From assembly GCA_034509735.1 (NCBI GenBank), contig JACGWO010000005.1, positions 21,570,383 through 21,634,382 on the forward strand: DNA of 64,000 bases, written 5' to 3'. The translations under genes and the position numbers were made by a program. A model generated the notes under the pieces. The model was not told the origin of the DNA. It was given only the letters and a program-made list of their open reading frames with translations, and ran no database searches. Positions 35,052 through 48,672 of this stretch are shown here, in pieces. Numbering within the stretch: position 1 is the stretch's first letter; each line of letters opens with the position of its first letter. Source of the stretch: Sesamum alatum (taxonomy: Eukaryota > Streptophyta > Magnoliopsida > Lamiales > Pedaliaceae).

Positions 35052-38000
35052 AATATTAAAGGGAATTAGTGTCTAAATTCATTTAAAGGAGTTTGTTGTT
35101 GCGCACAAGTACAAAACTGAGTCCATGGCTCAAACGAGTGTTCTAGATGTAGTACTAGTGCAATTTTATATTGAATAAGGTGGAGTCCTAGTCGTATAAT
35201 CGAAGAGTGGCTTTAATATTGATTATTAGAGTCGAAACGAATATATTTATAGGCAGTAATGAGTCATCTATCAGTCAATGATAAGGACTGAAAACACAAC
35301 GTGTTTCTTACGATTGCGTTAAGTTTTAGGCTTGTATCCGAACGTACGATTGATTACGAAGGTTGACCAAGCCATCGATAGGGCAAAGATAAAAGGGAAT
35401 TAGTGTCTAAATTCGTTTAAAGGAGTTTGTCGTTGCGCACTAATACAAAGCTAAGTCCATGGCTCAAACGAGTGTTCTAGATGTACTACTAGTGCAATTT
35501 TATGTTGAATAAGATGGAGTCCTAGTCGTACAACCGAAGAGTGGCTTTAATATTGATGATTAGAGTCCATACGAATATATTTATTGCCAGAAATGAGTCA
35601 TCTATAAGTCAATGATAGAGACTGAAAACAAAAGATGTTTCCTACGATTGTGTTGAGTATTAGGCATGTATTCGAACGTACGATTGATTACGAAGGTTGA
35701 CCAAGCCCTCGATATGGCAAGGATAAAAGGGAATTAGTTTCTAAATTCGTTTAAAGCAGTTTTTCGTTGGGTAAAGGTACAAAAGCTGAGTCCATGGCCA
35801 AAACGAGTGTTCAAGACGTAGTCCTAGTGCATTTTTATGTACAATAAGTTGGATTCCTAGAGTCACTTAAATATTGATTATTATAGTCAATACGAATATA
35901 TTTATAACCAAAATGAGTCATCTATCAGTCAATTATAAGGACTGAAAACACAATGTATTTCCTACGATTGTGTTGAGTATTAGGCTTGTATCCGAACGTA
36001 CGATTGATTACGAAGGTTGACCAAGCCCTCGATATGGCAAAGATAAAAGGGAACTAGTGTCTAAATTCGTTTAAAGGAGTTTGTCATTGCGTACTAATAC
36101 AAAGCTGAGTACATGGCTCAAACAAGTGTTCTAGATGTAGTACTAGTGCAATTTTATGTTGAATAAGATGGAGTCCTAGTCGTATAACCGAAGAGTGGCT
36201 TTAATATTGATTATTAGAGTCAATACGAATATATTTATAGCCAGAAATGAGTCATCTATCAGTCAATGATAAGGACTGAAAACACAAGGTGTTTCCTACG
36301 ATTGTGTTGAGTATTAGGCATGTATCTGGACATACGATTGATTACGAAGGTTGACCAACCCTTCGATATGGCAAAGATAAAAGGGAATTAGTGTCTAAAT
36401 TCGTTTGAAGGAGTTTGTTGTTGCGCACAAATACAAGGCTGAGTCCATGGCTCAAATGAGTGTTCTAGATGTAGTACTAGTGCAATTTTATGTTGAATAA
36501 GATGGAGTCCTAGTCGTATAATCGAAGAATGGTTTTAATATTCATTATTAGAGTGAATACGAATATATTTATAACCAAAATGAGTCATCTATCAGTCAAT
36601 TATAAGGACTGAAAACACAATGTGTTTCCTACGATTGTGTTGAGTATTAGGCTTGTATCCAAACGTACAATTGATTACAAAGGTTGACCAAGCCCTCGAT
36701 ATGGCAAAGATAAAAGGGAATTAGTGTCTAAATTCGTTTAAAGGAGTTTGTCGTTCCGCAAAGGTACAAAGCTGAGTCCATGGCTCAAACGAGTGTTCTA
36801 GATGTAGTCCTAGTGCAATTTTATGTTGAATAAGATAGAGTCCTAGTCGTATAATCGAAGAATCACTTTAATATTGATTATTAGAACCCATACGAATATA
36901 TTTATGGCCAGTTATGAGTCATCTATCAGTCAATGATATGGACTGAAAACACAAAGTGTTTCCTACGATTGTGTTGAGTATTAAGCATGTATCCGAACGT
37001 ACGATTGATTACGAAGGTTGACCAAGCCCTCGATATGGCAAAGATAAAAGGGAATTAGTGTCTTAATTCGTTTGAAGGAGTTTGTCGTTGAGCACAAATA
37101 CAAAGACGAGTCAATGGCTCAAATGAGTGTTCTAGATGTAGCACTAGTGCAATTTTATGTTGAATAAGATGGAGTCCTAGTCGTACAACCGAAGAGTGGC
37201 TTTAATATTGATGATTAGAGTCGATACGAATATATTTATAACAAAAGATGAGTCATCTATCAGTTAATTATAAGGACTTAAAACACCAGGTGTTTGCTAC
37301 GATTGTGTTGACTATTAGACATGTATCCGGACGTACGATTGGTTACGAAGGTTGACCAAGCCCTCGATATGGGAAAGATAAAAGGGAATTAGTGTCTAAA
37401 TTCGTTTAAAGGAGTTTGTGGATGGGCAAAGGTACAAAAGCTGCATCCATGGCTCAAACGAGTGTTCAAGATGTAGTCCTAGTGCATTTTTATATTGAAT
37501 AAGATGGAGTCCTAGTCATATAATCGAAGAGTGGCTTTAATATTGATTATTAGAGTCGTTACGAATATATTTATAGGCAGTAATGAGTCATCTATCAGTC
37601 AATGATAAGGACTGAAAACACAAGGTGTTTCTTACGATTGCGTTGAGTATTAGGATTGTATCCGAACGTACGATTGAATACGAAGGTTGATCAAGCCATC
37701 GATATGGCAAAGATAAAAGGGAATTAGTGTCTAAATTCGTTTAAAGGAGTTTATCGTTGTGCACTAATACAAAGCTAAGTCCATGGCTCAAACGAGTGTT
37801 CTAAATGTAGTACTAGTGCAATTTTGTGTTGAATAAGATGCAGTCCTAGTCGTATAACCGAAGAGTGGCTTTAATATTGATAATTAGAGTCCATACGAAT
37901 ATATTTATAACCAGAAATGAGTCATCTATAAGTCAATGATAGAGACTGAAAACAAAAGATGTTTCCTACGATTGTGTTGAGTATTAGGCATGTATTCGGA

Positions 38001-39725
38001 CGTACGATTGATTACGAAGGTTGACCAACCCCTCCATATAGCAGAGATAAAAGGGAATTAGTGTCTAAATTCATTTAAAGCAGTTTTTCGTTGGGTAAAG
38101 GTACAAAAGCTGAGTCCATGGCTAAAACGAGTGTTCAAGACGTAGTCCTAGTGCATTTTTATGTACAATAAGTTGGATTCCTAGAGTCACTTTAATATTG
38201 ATTATTAGAGTTAATACGAATATATTTATAACCAAAATGAGTCAACTATCAGTCAATTATAAGGACTGAAAACACAATGTGTTTCCTACGATTGTGTTGA
38301 GCATTAGGCTTGTATCCGAACGTACGATTGATTACGAAGGTTGACCAAGCCCTCGATATGGCAAAGATAAAAGGGAATTAGTGTCTAGATTCCTTTAACG
38401 GAGTTTATCATTGCGCACTAATACAAAGTTGAGTCCATGGCTCAAACAAGTGTTCTGGATGTAGTACTAGTGCAATTTTATGTTGAATAAGATGGAGTCC
38501 TAGTCGTATAACCGAAGAGTGGCTTTAATATTGATTATTAGAGTCCATACGAATATATTTATAGCCAGAAATGAGTCATCTATCAGTCAATGATAAGGAC
38601 TGAAAACACAAGGTGTTTCCTACGATTGTGTTGAGTAAAAGGCATGTATCTGGACATACGATTGATTACGAAGGTTGACCAAGCCCTCGATATGGCAAAG
38701 ATAAAAGGGAATTAGTGTCTAAATTCGTTTGAAGGAGTTTGTTGTTGCGCAGAAATACAAAGCTGAGTCCATGGCTCAAATGAGTGTTCTAGATGTAGTA
38801 CTAGCGCAATTTTATGTTGAATAAGATAGAGTCCTAGTCGTATAATCGAAGAATGGTTTTAATGTTGATTATTAGAGTTAATACGAATATATTTATAACC
38901 AAAATGAGTCATCTATCAGTCAATTATAAGGACTAAAAACACAATGTGTTTCCTACGATTGTGTTGAGTAATTAGGCTTGTATTCAAACGTACGATTGAT
39001 TACAAAGGTTGACCAAGCCCTCGATATGGCAAAGATAAAAGGGAATTAGTGTCTAAATTCGTTTAAAGGAGTTTGCCGTTGCGCACTAATACAAAGCTGA
39101 GAACATGTCTCAAACGAGTGTTCTAGATGTAGTACTAGTGCAATTTTATGTTGAATAAGATGGAGTCCTAGTCGTATAACCAAAGAGTGGCTTTAATATT
39201 GATTATTAGAGTCGATACGAATATATTTATAGCCAGAAATGAGTCATCTATCAGTCAATGATAAGGACTGAAAACACAAGGTGTTTCCTGCGATTGTGTT
39301 GAGTATTAGGCATGTATCTGGAGATACGATTCATTACGAAGGTTGACCAAGCCCTCGATATGACAAAGATAAAAGGGAATTAGCGTCTAAATTCGTTTGA
39401 AGGAGTTTGTCGTTGCGCACAAATACAAAGCTGAGTCCATGGCTCAAATGAGTGTTCTAGATGTAGTACTAGTGCAATTTTATGTTGAATAAGATGGAGT
39501 CCTAGTCGTATAATCGAACAATGGTTTTAATATTGATTATTAGTGTCGATACGACTATATTTATAACCAAAACTGAGTCATCTATCAGTTAATTATAAGG
39601 ACTGAAAAAACAAGGTGTTTTCTATGATTGTGTTGAGTATTAGGCATGTATCCGAACGTACAATTGATTACGAAGGTTGACCAAGCCCTCGATATGACAA
39701 AGATAAAAGGGAATTAGTGTCTAAA
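35052..39725 (-). repeat. Satellite block 2b, continuation after the MITE
   Basis: About 14 further monomers in the same orientation. 35300-36220 repeats the order of variants seen at 31730-33290. Another pair (GGCATGTATCTGGACATACG near 36315 and 38642) lies about 2.33 kb, seven monomers, apart. Ends at the LTR start at 39726. Confidence 0.92.
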
Positions 39726-41404
39726 TGTTCGAATAGGTGACCAGAAAGCCAATAGGTTTGGCAATTTGTAACCTATTAGACAACTTGATGTAGATGTAAT
39801 ATTATTATGTGATGAATAAGATGAGTGTTCATCACCAATGGTACCTTCTTTGTTGCGCTCATCTTTCGTTTGTTAAAACGGTGTTTAACTTATATCGCAA
39901 CAAAGCCCACAGACCATGGATAACAACTCGTGCAGTTGGGCCACGCATTGGATGGTGGTCATGAAACCAACTGATTAAGAGTTGGGTCTGAAACGTTCCA
40001 AGTCGAGGACCTCGAGACAGGGCATCGAGAGTCCTATTGAGACTTGCGTCAAGAGTCGTGTTCATTGGATGAGTGTCGTGTTTCATCTGCGACAGGCGTG
40101 GGATGCCTACACGATCTTGATGGGTTGGTCGACTGGGGTCGAGCCGACTGGACTGACTCGCGGGGATCATCATATGGAAGCCTTGGAGGCTTGGTCGGGA
40201 TGATTGGTTTTCCCCGATTCCGATAGTACGGGAGTAATCCTCAGACTTGAGGGATCATGGCAGTCGCGTGCACAGGACGGCTGTATCTTGGATCTGGCGA
40301 GAGGTAATCATTCTGTAAGATGATTATCATAAGCCTTGTCCAGTGCAGTCAGAATGTGTAGCGAGGACGGTGGATTCCAAGAAGAGGATCCGTCCCCTGT
40401 CAGTATGTGACAGAGGTATCTCCTATGCACTCGGAGACACGTTCATACTGTTTGAAGCTGTGGCCACAGTGGTTGGTCGAACAGGGAATGGTTTCCTGTG
40501 TCGACACAATGAAGCATACGTGGTCTCGAATATTAAGCATAGATGCCTAGTCAAGGATGGGAACCGACGCCCAATTCCATACCCTAGACTAAGGCTGGGA
40601 GACGGTAGACGGAAGGATCGTACCCGTACGGAATCGGCGCCTAAATGTTCACGCCAATTCACCTAGTCTCTAGTGCCATGGACCGTTGCTAGACGGCCAC
40701 CCATGGTAACGGGCCCTTGTGGGACACGGGCCCAAGTCTAGCTGAGGGTGAACCTAAAGGGTCACACACAAATCACCGAGGAGGTTGAGAGATCGACTTG
40801 GAGTCAATCTCGAAGGATAAAATAAGTAATTGGATTACTTGTGGGAAAGTCCATTGGATGGACGGGCCAATAGTGTATCGGGCTTTCATTTAATCGGTAA
40901 ATTGGATTTTCGATTAAATATGGAAAGTTGAGATGTTGAGACGTTGGATCTTTTAATTGGATTAAAAGATCAACGGGAATAATTTAAGTGGACATTAAAT
41001 TAGATTTAATATTGGGTTCGTCGTAATTGGATTACGATAAAACCCGGTCCGTTAAATTATACCCGAGAGGAGAAATAATTCCTAATTTGGAATAGGAAGA
41101 AGTTGGACTTCTTCCCTTAATTAAACATAGCCGACATGCTCCCTTGGAGGAAGCAAAATCAGCCATGTTTCATGCTAGGTGGTATGTTGACTTTTCTCTT
41201 TTGGAAAGAGAGAAATCAACTCCAATCAAGCTCTTCCCTTTTGGTATGATTTGATCATACCATAAATTTTGGTAGGCTTGATTGAAGAATTGATGGTGAT
41301 TGATTGGAATGAATCTAGACATCCTTGGGTGAACCTAGACACATTCCAATAATCACATTAATTATGTATATATATTAGAATATACAGTACCAAGCATAAG
41401 TGAT
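39726..41404 (+). repeat. L7: truncated plus-strand LTR
   Basis: Starts TGTTCGAATAGG after satellite and runs as a normal subfamily II LTR to CATAAGTGATT, where it is fused to an LTR in the opposite direction. The last ~540 bp, from just after the TATA box to the CA end, are missing. The hairpin train is present at about 40780-41180. Confidence 0.9.
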
Positions 41405-43569
41405 TTAAATCAAATTCAAAATACGCGAATCCCAAGGGGTGTACCCTTGGGTGCTCAACCGGGCGTTCGATGTAGGATGTGTAAATATTAAAACATATAT
41501 TTAAACACATAGGGCATAGATATACAAATGAAATCAATCAAAGCGTAATAAACCGTTACCTTTGATTGTTTAGCGTATGCTCCCGGCTACTAGCGTTGTT
41601 CCTTCTCCGGAATGCTCACGAAATCCAAACGTATGGATTCTCCAAAGGTGATCCACACCACACCGGAAGAAATACACGTTCTTCTTGCTAGAAAAGAACG
41701 GGTTTAGGAAGGAATCGGTTTAAGAAAAGAACACTATGAATTAGTGTTCTCTTAAACTTACTTTGTTCTTCTTCTTGATTCAAAATCAAGTGAAGAACAC
41801 AAGTGTAAGAGAGGGAGGGAGCACGAAATTTTGAGAGAGATGAGAGGATTTTTTGTCTTCTCTTTTTTCCTAGAAAAAGATGAATAATGAATCACTTATG
41901 CTAGGTGTTGTATATTCTAATATATATACATAATTAATGTGATTATTGGAATGTGTCTAGGTTCATCCAAGGATGTCTAGATTCATTCCAGTCAATCACC
42001 ATCAATTCTTCAATCAAGCCTACCAAAATTTATGGTATGATCAAATCATACCAAAAGGGAAGAGCTTGATTGGAGTTGATTTGTCTCTTTCCAAAAGAGA
42101 CAAGTCAACATACCACCTAGCATGCAACATGGCTGATTTTGCTTCCTCCAAGGGAGCATGTCGGCTATGTTTAATTAAGGGAAGAAGTCCAACTTCTTCC
42201 TATTCCAAATTAGGAATTATTTCTCCTCTCGGGTATAATTTAACGGACCGGGTTTTATCGTAATCCAATTACGACGAACCCAATATTAAATCCAATTTAA
42301 TGTCCACTTAAATTATTCCCGTTGATCTTGTAATCCAATTAAAAGATCCAACGTCTCAACATCTCAACTTTCCATATTTAATCGAAAATCCAATTAACCG
42401 ATTAAATGAAAGCCCGATACAATATTGGCGCGCCATCCAATGGACTTTCCCTTAAGTAATCCAATTACTTATTTTATCCTTCGAGATTGACTGCAAGTCG
42501 ATCTCTCAACCTCCTCGGTGATTTGTGTGTGACCCTTTAGGTTCACCCTCAGCTAGACTTGGGCCCGTGTCCCACAAGGGCCCGTTATCATGGGTGGCCG
42601 TCTAGCAACTGTCCATGGCACTAGAGACTAGGTGAATTGGGGTGAACGTTTAGGCGCCGATTCCGTACGAGTACGATCCTTCCGTCTACCGTCTCCCGGT
42701 CTTAGTCTATGGTATGGAATTGGGCGTCGGTTCCCATCCTTGACTAGGCATCTATGCTTAATACTCCAGACCACGTATGCTTCATTGCGTCGACACAGGA
42801 AACCATTCCCTGTTCGACCAACCACTGTGGCCACAGCTTCAAACAGCATGAACGTGTCTCCGAGTGCATAGGAGATACCTCTGTCACATACTGACAGGGG
42901 ACGGATCCTCTTCTTGGAATCCACCGTCCTTGCTACACATTCGGACTGCACTGGACAAGGCTTATGATAATCATCTTACAGAATGATTACCTCTCGCCAG
43001 ATCCAAGATACAGCCGTCCTGTGCACGCGACTGTCATGATTCCTCAAGTCTGAGGATTACTTCCGTACTATCGGAACCGGGAAAAACCAATCATTACCGA
43101 CCAAGCCTTCAAGGCTTCCATATGATGATCCCCGCGAGTCAGTCCAGTCGGCTCGACCCCAGTCGACCAACCCATCAAGATCGTGTAGGCGTCCCACGCC
43201 TGTCGCCGATGAAACACGACACTCATCTAATGAACACCACTCTTGACGCAAGTCTCAATAGGACTCTCGATGCTCTGTCTCGAGGTCCTCGACTTGGAAC
43301 GTTTCAGACCCAACTCTTAATCAGTTAGTTTCATGACCACCATCCAATGCGTGGCCCAACTGCATGAGTTGTTATCCATGGTCTGTGGGCTTTGTTGCGA
43401 TATAAGTTAAACACCGTTTTAACAAATGTAAGATGAGCGCAACAAAGAAGGTACCATTGGTGATGAACACTCATCTTATTCATCACATATTAGTATTACA
43501 TTTACATCAAGTTGTCAGATAGGTTACAAATCGCCAAACCTATTGGCTTTCTGGTCACCTATTCTAACA
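41405..43569 (-). repeat. L8: 3' LTR of CopE, outer end lost
   Basis: Begins within TTTAAATCAAATTCAAAATACG, so about 75 bp of the CA end are missing, and finishes CTATTCTAACA at 43569 against the polypurine tract. It is subfamily II: the 9-bp stem TAAGATGAG at 43429-43437 pairs perfectly with 43470-43478. TATA region at about 41920-41930. Confidence 0.92.
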
Positions 43570-43580
43570 ATCTCCCACTT
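43570..43580 (-). promoter_or_regulatory. Polypurine tract of CopE
   Basis: AAGTGGGAGAT on the minus strand, next to the L8 start and before the pol stop complement at 43584-43586. Confidence 0.87.
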
Positions 43581-43583
43581 GAC

Positions 43584-46500
43584 CTAAAGCCAATCACCCA
43601 TTGGCCTCAAACCTCTTATTCAGATGGTGAGTATGGGCAACTTGCGACATGGGCTTAGCAAATGGATCTGCTATGTTTTCTGTGGAGGTGACTCAGTCCA
43701 ACCGAATGTCACTCCTGCTATCCATCTCTCTAAGTAGATGGTAGCGTCTGAGAATATGCTTGGATCGGGATGAGATCTCGGTTCCTTTGCTAGCGCTATC
43801 GTCCCGTTGTTATCATAAAAGATAATTACAGGCTTAGCAATGCTAGGTACTACAACCAACCCTTGGATGTAGCTCATCAACCAAACCACTCCTTAGCAGC
43901 TTCCAAAGCCGCTATGTATTCAAAACTCTATGGTGGAGTCCGCCGTGGTAGCCTACTTGGAACCCTTCCAAGTAACCACACCGCCATTAAGTCTGAACAC
44001 ATAACCAGACTGAGACTTGGCATCATTGTCATCCGACTGGAAGCTAGCATCGCTATAGCCTTCCAGTATCAACTCTCCACCGCCGTAGATCAAGAACATG
44101 TCCTTAGTCCTTTTTAGGTACTTCAGGATAGTCTTAACTGCACTCCAGTGTGCCTCCCCGGCACACGATTGATATCGACTTGTTACGCTCAAAGCGAAAG
44201 CCACATCAGGTCTAGTGCATTGAACAGCATACTGTATGCTGCCTACGGCTGAAGCATAGGGGATGTCCAACATCCTTTTAAGCTCCTCATCAGTCTTAGG
44301 AGACTGCTTCTTGGATAACTTAATTCCATGCCTCATAGGAAGGAATCCTCGTTTTGAGCTCTCCATCTTGAATCTCTTCAAGACTTTCTCAATGTACGAG
44401 GACTGGGCCATTCCAAACATCCTTTTAGATCTATCCCTGTAGATCTTGATGCCAAGGATGTAGGATGCCTCGCCCATATCCTTCATGGAGAATTGTGTTG
44501 ACAACCAAGCTTTAGTGGTACCCAACATCTTAGCATCATTCCCAATGAGCAAGATGTCATCCACGTAAAGCACCAGAAACGCAACTGAGCTCCCACTGAT
44601 CTTCTTGTATACACAAGGATCGGACTCGTTCTTGATGAAATCATATCCCCGTATGACTTCATCAAAACGTATGTTCCAGCTTCGGGTTTAACCCTTTTGG
44701 TGGATCTGCTAGGGTCCAAATCTTGTTTGTACCCATCGAGTCCATCTCGGATTTCATGGCCTCAAGCCACTTGTCCGAATCGATGTCCGACATCGCTTCT
44801 CCGTACGTCTTTGGATCATTATCCAACTGACCGGTCAGGCCCAGAAATCCATACCTATCAGGTGCATGGGATACTCTGGCCGACCTACGGAGGAGTGGAA
44901 CAATATCAGTGGGAACCACTGGCTCAGATGTCACTGCCGCCTCATGGGGTACCTCACTTGATTCCTCAAGGAGCACCTCATCACGTCGACTATCCGATGG
45001 AAAACCTCTTTCCAAGAACACTGCGTTTCGCGAGACAAAAACCTTTTGCTCGGAGGGATCATAGAAATAATACCCCGCAGTTTCTTTCGGATAGTCGATG
45101 AACCTGCATAAACTAGACCTCGAGTCCAGTTTATCTCCCACTAATCTTCTTGACATATGCGGCGCAACCCCACACTTTCAAGTATTTGTAGGAGGCAGGC
45201 TTGCCATGCCAAATCTCATATGGCATCTGGGATACCTTTTTAGATGGTGCCAAGTTCAAAAACTTTGGCCGCCGTCTCAAGAGCGTATCCCAGGAAGGAA
45301 AGGGGTAGTTCGGTAAAACTCATCATGGATCGGACCTTGTCCAACAAGGTCCGATTCCTCCTTTCAGACACACCATTAAGCTGCGGTGTTCCAGGAGGGG
45401 TCCACTGAGAGAGAATCCCATTCTCTTTTAGATAATCAGTAAACTCACCACTCAAATACTATCCACCTCGGTCCGACCGAAGGGCTTTGATCTTTCGACC
45501 GGTTTGGTCCTCTACTTCAAGTCTGTATTCCTTAAACCTTCCAAAGGCTTCAGACTTGTACCTCATCAGATAAAACATAACCATACCGTGAGTGATCATC
45601 GGTAAAGGTTATGAAGTACGAGTACCCACCTCTAGCCTGAGTATTTAGTGGACCACAGACATCTGTATGGATCAAATCCAACAGACCACTGGCTAGCGTA
45701 CTTTGTCCAACAAAGGGTTTCTTGGTCATCTTTCCCTTTAGACAGGATTTGCAGGTCGGTAGGTTGTCCAAATCGTCTATTTCTAGACTCTTTGAGTCCA
45801 CCAACCTTCTTATCCTATCTTTAGAGATATGACCTAACCTCGCATGCCATATCTGTGCGTTATTATGATCATCACGTTTTCGTTTGTGTTTTTGCAGTCA
45901 TAATCCAATTAGACTGTTGAAGTATGTACAGACCGTTGACCAATGTACCAAGCAGATGAGAAATACCATCTTTGATAATGAAAAAAACGTTTTTATTGAT
46001 GGTAAATTCATATCCCTCCTTATCAAGGACCGGGATGGAAACAATGTTTTTAATCATGCTAGGTACATAGAAACAGTCGTTCAGTACAATCCTAACATGA
46101 CTACTAATGGCTAACTCTACTGATCCTACGGCCTCCGCAGCAACGGCCTTGCCATCGCCTAGCCTCAGGATCATCTCATCCTTGGTTAGCCTTCTGCTTC
46201 TCTTTGCAGTGCCCGCAGATCATTGTAGATGTGAGCACCACACCCGGTATCCAATACCCATGAAGCAGAATTAGTAATCATATTAACTTCAACCACAAAC
46301 ACACCTGGGTTGGAGAGGAGTTTGTGGGCACTCCCTCTTCCAATGCCCTTTCCCTTGGCAATGCATGCAGACATCATTTGCCTTGGACCGCTGAGAACCA
46401 CGGGCCTTCCCTTTCCCTTTGCTCGGTCCAACCGGAGCAACAGGGACGCCCGGAGCGTGAGCAGGGGCCACAACCGTCTTCCCTTTGCCCTTCTTCCTCT

Positions 46501-47169
46501 TCCAACGTCCGGCCCTCTTGCCATTCGCCTTGGAGGTTGAAGCCTCTCCTATCAATACCGCCGGCGCCTACTTGTGGGTCGTTGCCCTCGTATTGGACCA
46601 GCATGTTGATCAACTCATGAATAGACTTCTCAAGTCCGTTCATGTTGTAGTTTACAACAAACGGGTCATAGGATGGAGGAAGCGACTGGAGGATCACGTC
46701 AATGTACGTGTCATTGTTAAGCCCAGCTTTAAGGTCCTTGAGTTTCTCCACTAGGGAGAGCATCTTGACCCCATGACTCTGTACAGACGCTCCTTCAGCG
46801 AGTTTGGTGCCAAAGAATGCTTTTGTGGCGGCATATCTAATATGCCTATCCGGAACCGCATAACCCTCGTTCATGCGGAGCATTATGGCGGAGACGTTGT
46901 CCCAGCATTCTCATACTGCTTTTGGATGTCATTAGACATCGAAGCCAGTATGATACTGCGTACTTTCCGGTTGTCCTCATCCCATTTCTCGAACGTCAAA
47001 CGTTCTTCAGGCGTGGACCCTCCGGTAAGTCGCTCGGTAGTGGCTCGTCCAAGACGTAGCCTTGGTTCTCGAAACCGAGGACAATCATCAGGTTTCTCAG
47101 TCAGTCCGAGTAGTTCGTTCCGTTGAATTTGTTAGTCTCAAGAATCATGGTTAACGGGTTCTTAGACAT
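43584..47169 (-). pseudogene. CopE gag-pol, heavily decayed
   Basis: The gag ATG is at 47169-47167 and the stop complement at 43584-43586. Compared with CopD and CopF it has indels near 47018, 46905, 46585, 46321, 46201, 45890, 45570, 45265 and 45155. A 340-bp deletion joins CGGG to CGGG near 44689 and removes the RT segment from CKWVYKRK to YGLKQAS, including the first catalytic Asp motif (QMDVKTAFLNG). Preserved pieces are a gag part at 46883-46374, the CCHC knuckle at about 46350-46390, the protease DTGC near 46245, integrase core fragments at 45804-45550 and 45455-45240, and a late RT piece with YVDD plus RNase H at 44573-43953 (206 residues). It cannot give a working polyprotein. Confidence 0.9.
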
Positions 47170-48672
47170 ATCAACATTAATGAAAATGTAAAGCAGAAAT
47201 TAGCAGATGATGGTAATATTATTGTTCAAGTTGAAGACTTGGTCTTTTAGTCTTTAACCCTCCCACTATTTATACGAAAGTCCACCACTCTCAAGCGGAG
47301 TTTCGGGAAAACCATTTCCTAGTAGGCTTGGGATCCAGAAGCGTAATCTCCATGCCCCGCTTTTATGATTCACATGAAGAAGACCTTGTGGGAGATATCC
47401 AATATCATTCTCATCCAATGAGATTCCCAAGATATTTTGCCTCACCTATTCACATGGCCCCGAGGACTCCAAGCGAACCATGTTACTCAGTGTTGGGCCC
47501 GACCCATCAACCAAATCATGCCTCAAACTGTCGCCCCCCACGACTCGTGAGACAGGGAAACAGCGAGCGCAGTCTTTTTGTTCACAATAATAGTGCAGCT
47601 TTCCCCTAGTCCAAGTGTGCCACGACTCGTGAGACCACACTTGGGTAGTGGTAGCTTCCTCATCTCATTGCTGTGGATGGAAGGCTCGGACAGACCAAAA
47701 TACTATTTTGATCCAAGTCCGTTCTGGGCCTAATATTTAATTTGGTCCAACCAAATGAGAGTTTGTGTGTATGACTGAGACCTCATCACATTATTGTGTT
47801 TTAGCATGCATAAATATCCAATATTTAAAGCGATAAATAAATACGCCGCATGCAGAAAACATAGCACACCCCTGTTAGGATGATCACAAGCCCAACCTAT
47901 GCGACCCACTGAGCCTGCAGTGAGTCTATGGTCTGTCTAGGGTGGTCCTAAATTTTTACAATAATAATAAACCCATTATCATTCCAATGGGCCTTGAAGT
48001 GCTTCTTGTTTCACGCCTTGATGCTCCTCCTTGGGGTCTCCGACTCCAATTGCTTGTTAAAATTGAAACCTCACCAATCCTATCTACTCTCATTACAACT
48101 GAAAGTAATACATCGGTAATAAAGAAAACAAGCATTAACATCATGAGGCTGAAAATACGGAAGATGATAGTCCCAAAAACAAGAGGCACGCAGGCCCCAC
48201 CCAACAGAAAATAAATAAACATTCATTCATCCATACACAAGGTCTAGGGGTTTGTGATCATCCCATCTTGATTCCATCAACTCACATAACATAATTATTC
48301 CAAATAATCATGCATAAATAACCAATGGATATTCCAAATACCCAAGTGATGTCCAACATCACAAAAGCATAAATATACAAATAATATGCAAAATTCAAAT
48401 TTGAAATTTAATGGACATTTTAAACAATGCATCCAATGCATGTATTAATCCCAAATTAATTAAGCAAATTTAATTCAAGGAATAATCCAATTATCCCAAA
48501 AATCAAAAAATGCAAAATTAACATATTTTCAGAATATTGTGCAGAAAATACAGAAAATGAATTTTCCGGAAAAAGTCGAAAAACGGCACAAAACGGCCCA
48601 GCCGTTGTGCTGGCCGGCCGCCCGCGCGCTGGCCCTCGGCCAGCAGTGGCCGGCTGAGCACAGCGCGCAGCG
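47170..48672 (-). other. CopE 5' leader, primer site deleted
   Basis: Matches the CopA and CopD leaders up to the conserved AAACGGCCCAGCCGTTGTGCT near 48600. The G+C-rich block that follows (48611-48672) is unlike either, and it joins directly to LTR sequence (TCCGCCCGGG). The poly-T stretch, about 250 bp and the primer site are therefore missing. Leader hairpins are kept, for example ATTTGG-TCCAA-CCAAAT near 47742. A sense frame at 48222-47956 (88 residues) parallels the CopA one. Confidence 0.72.
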
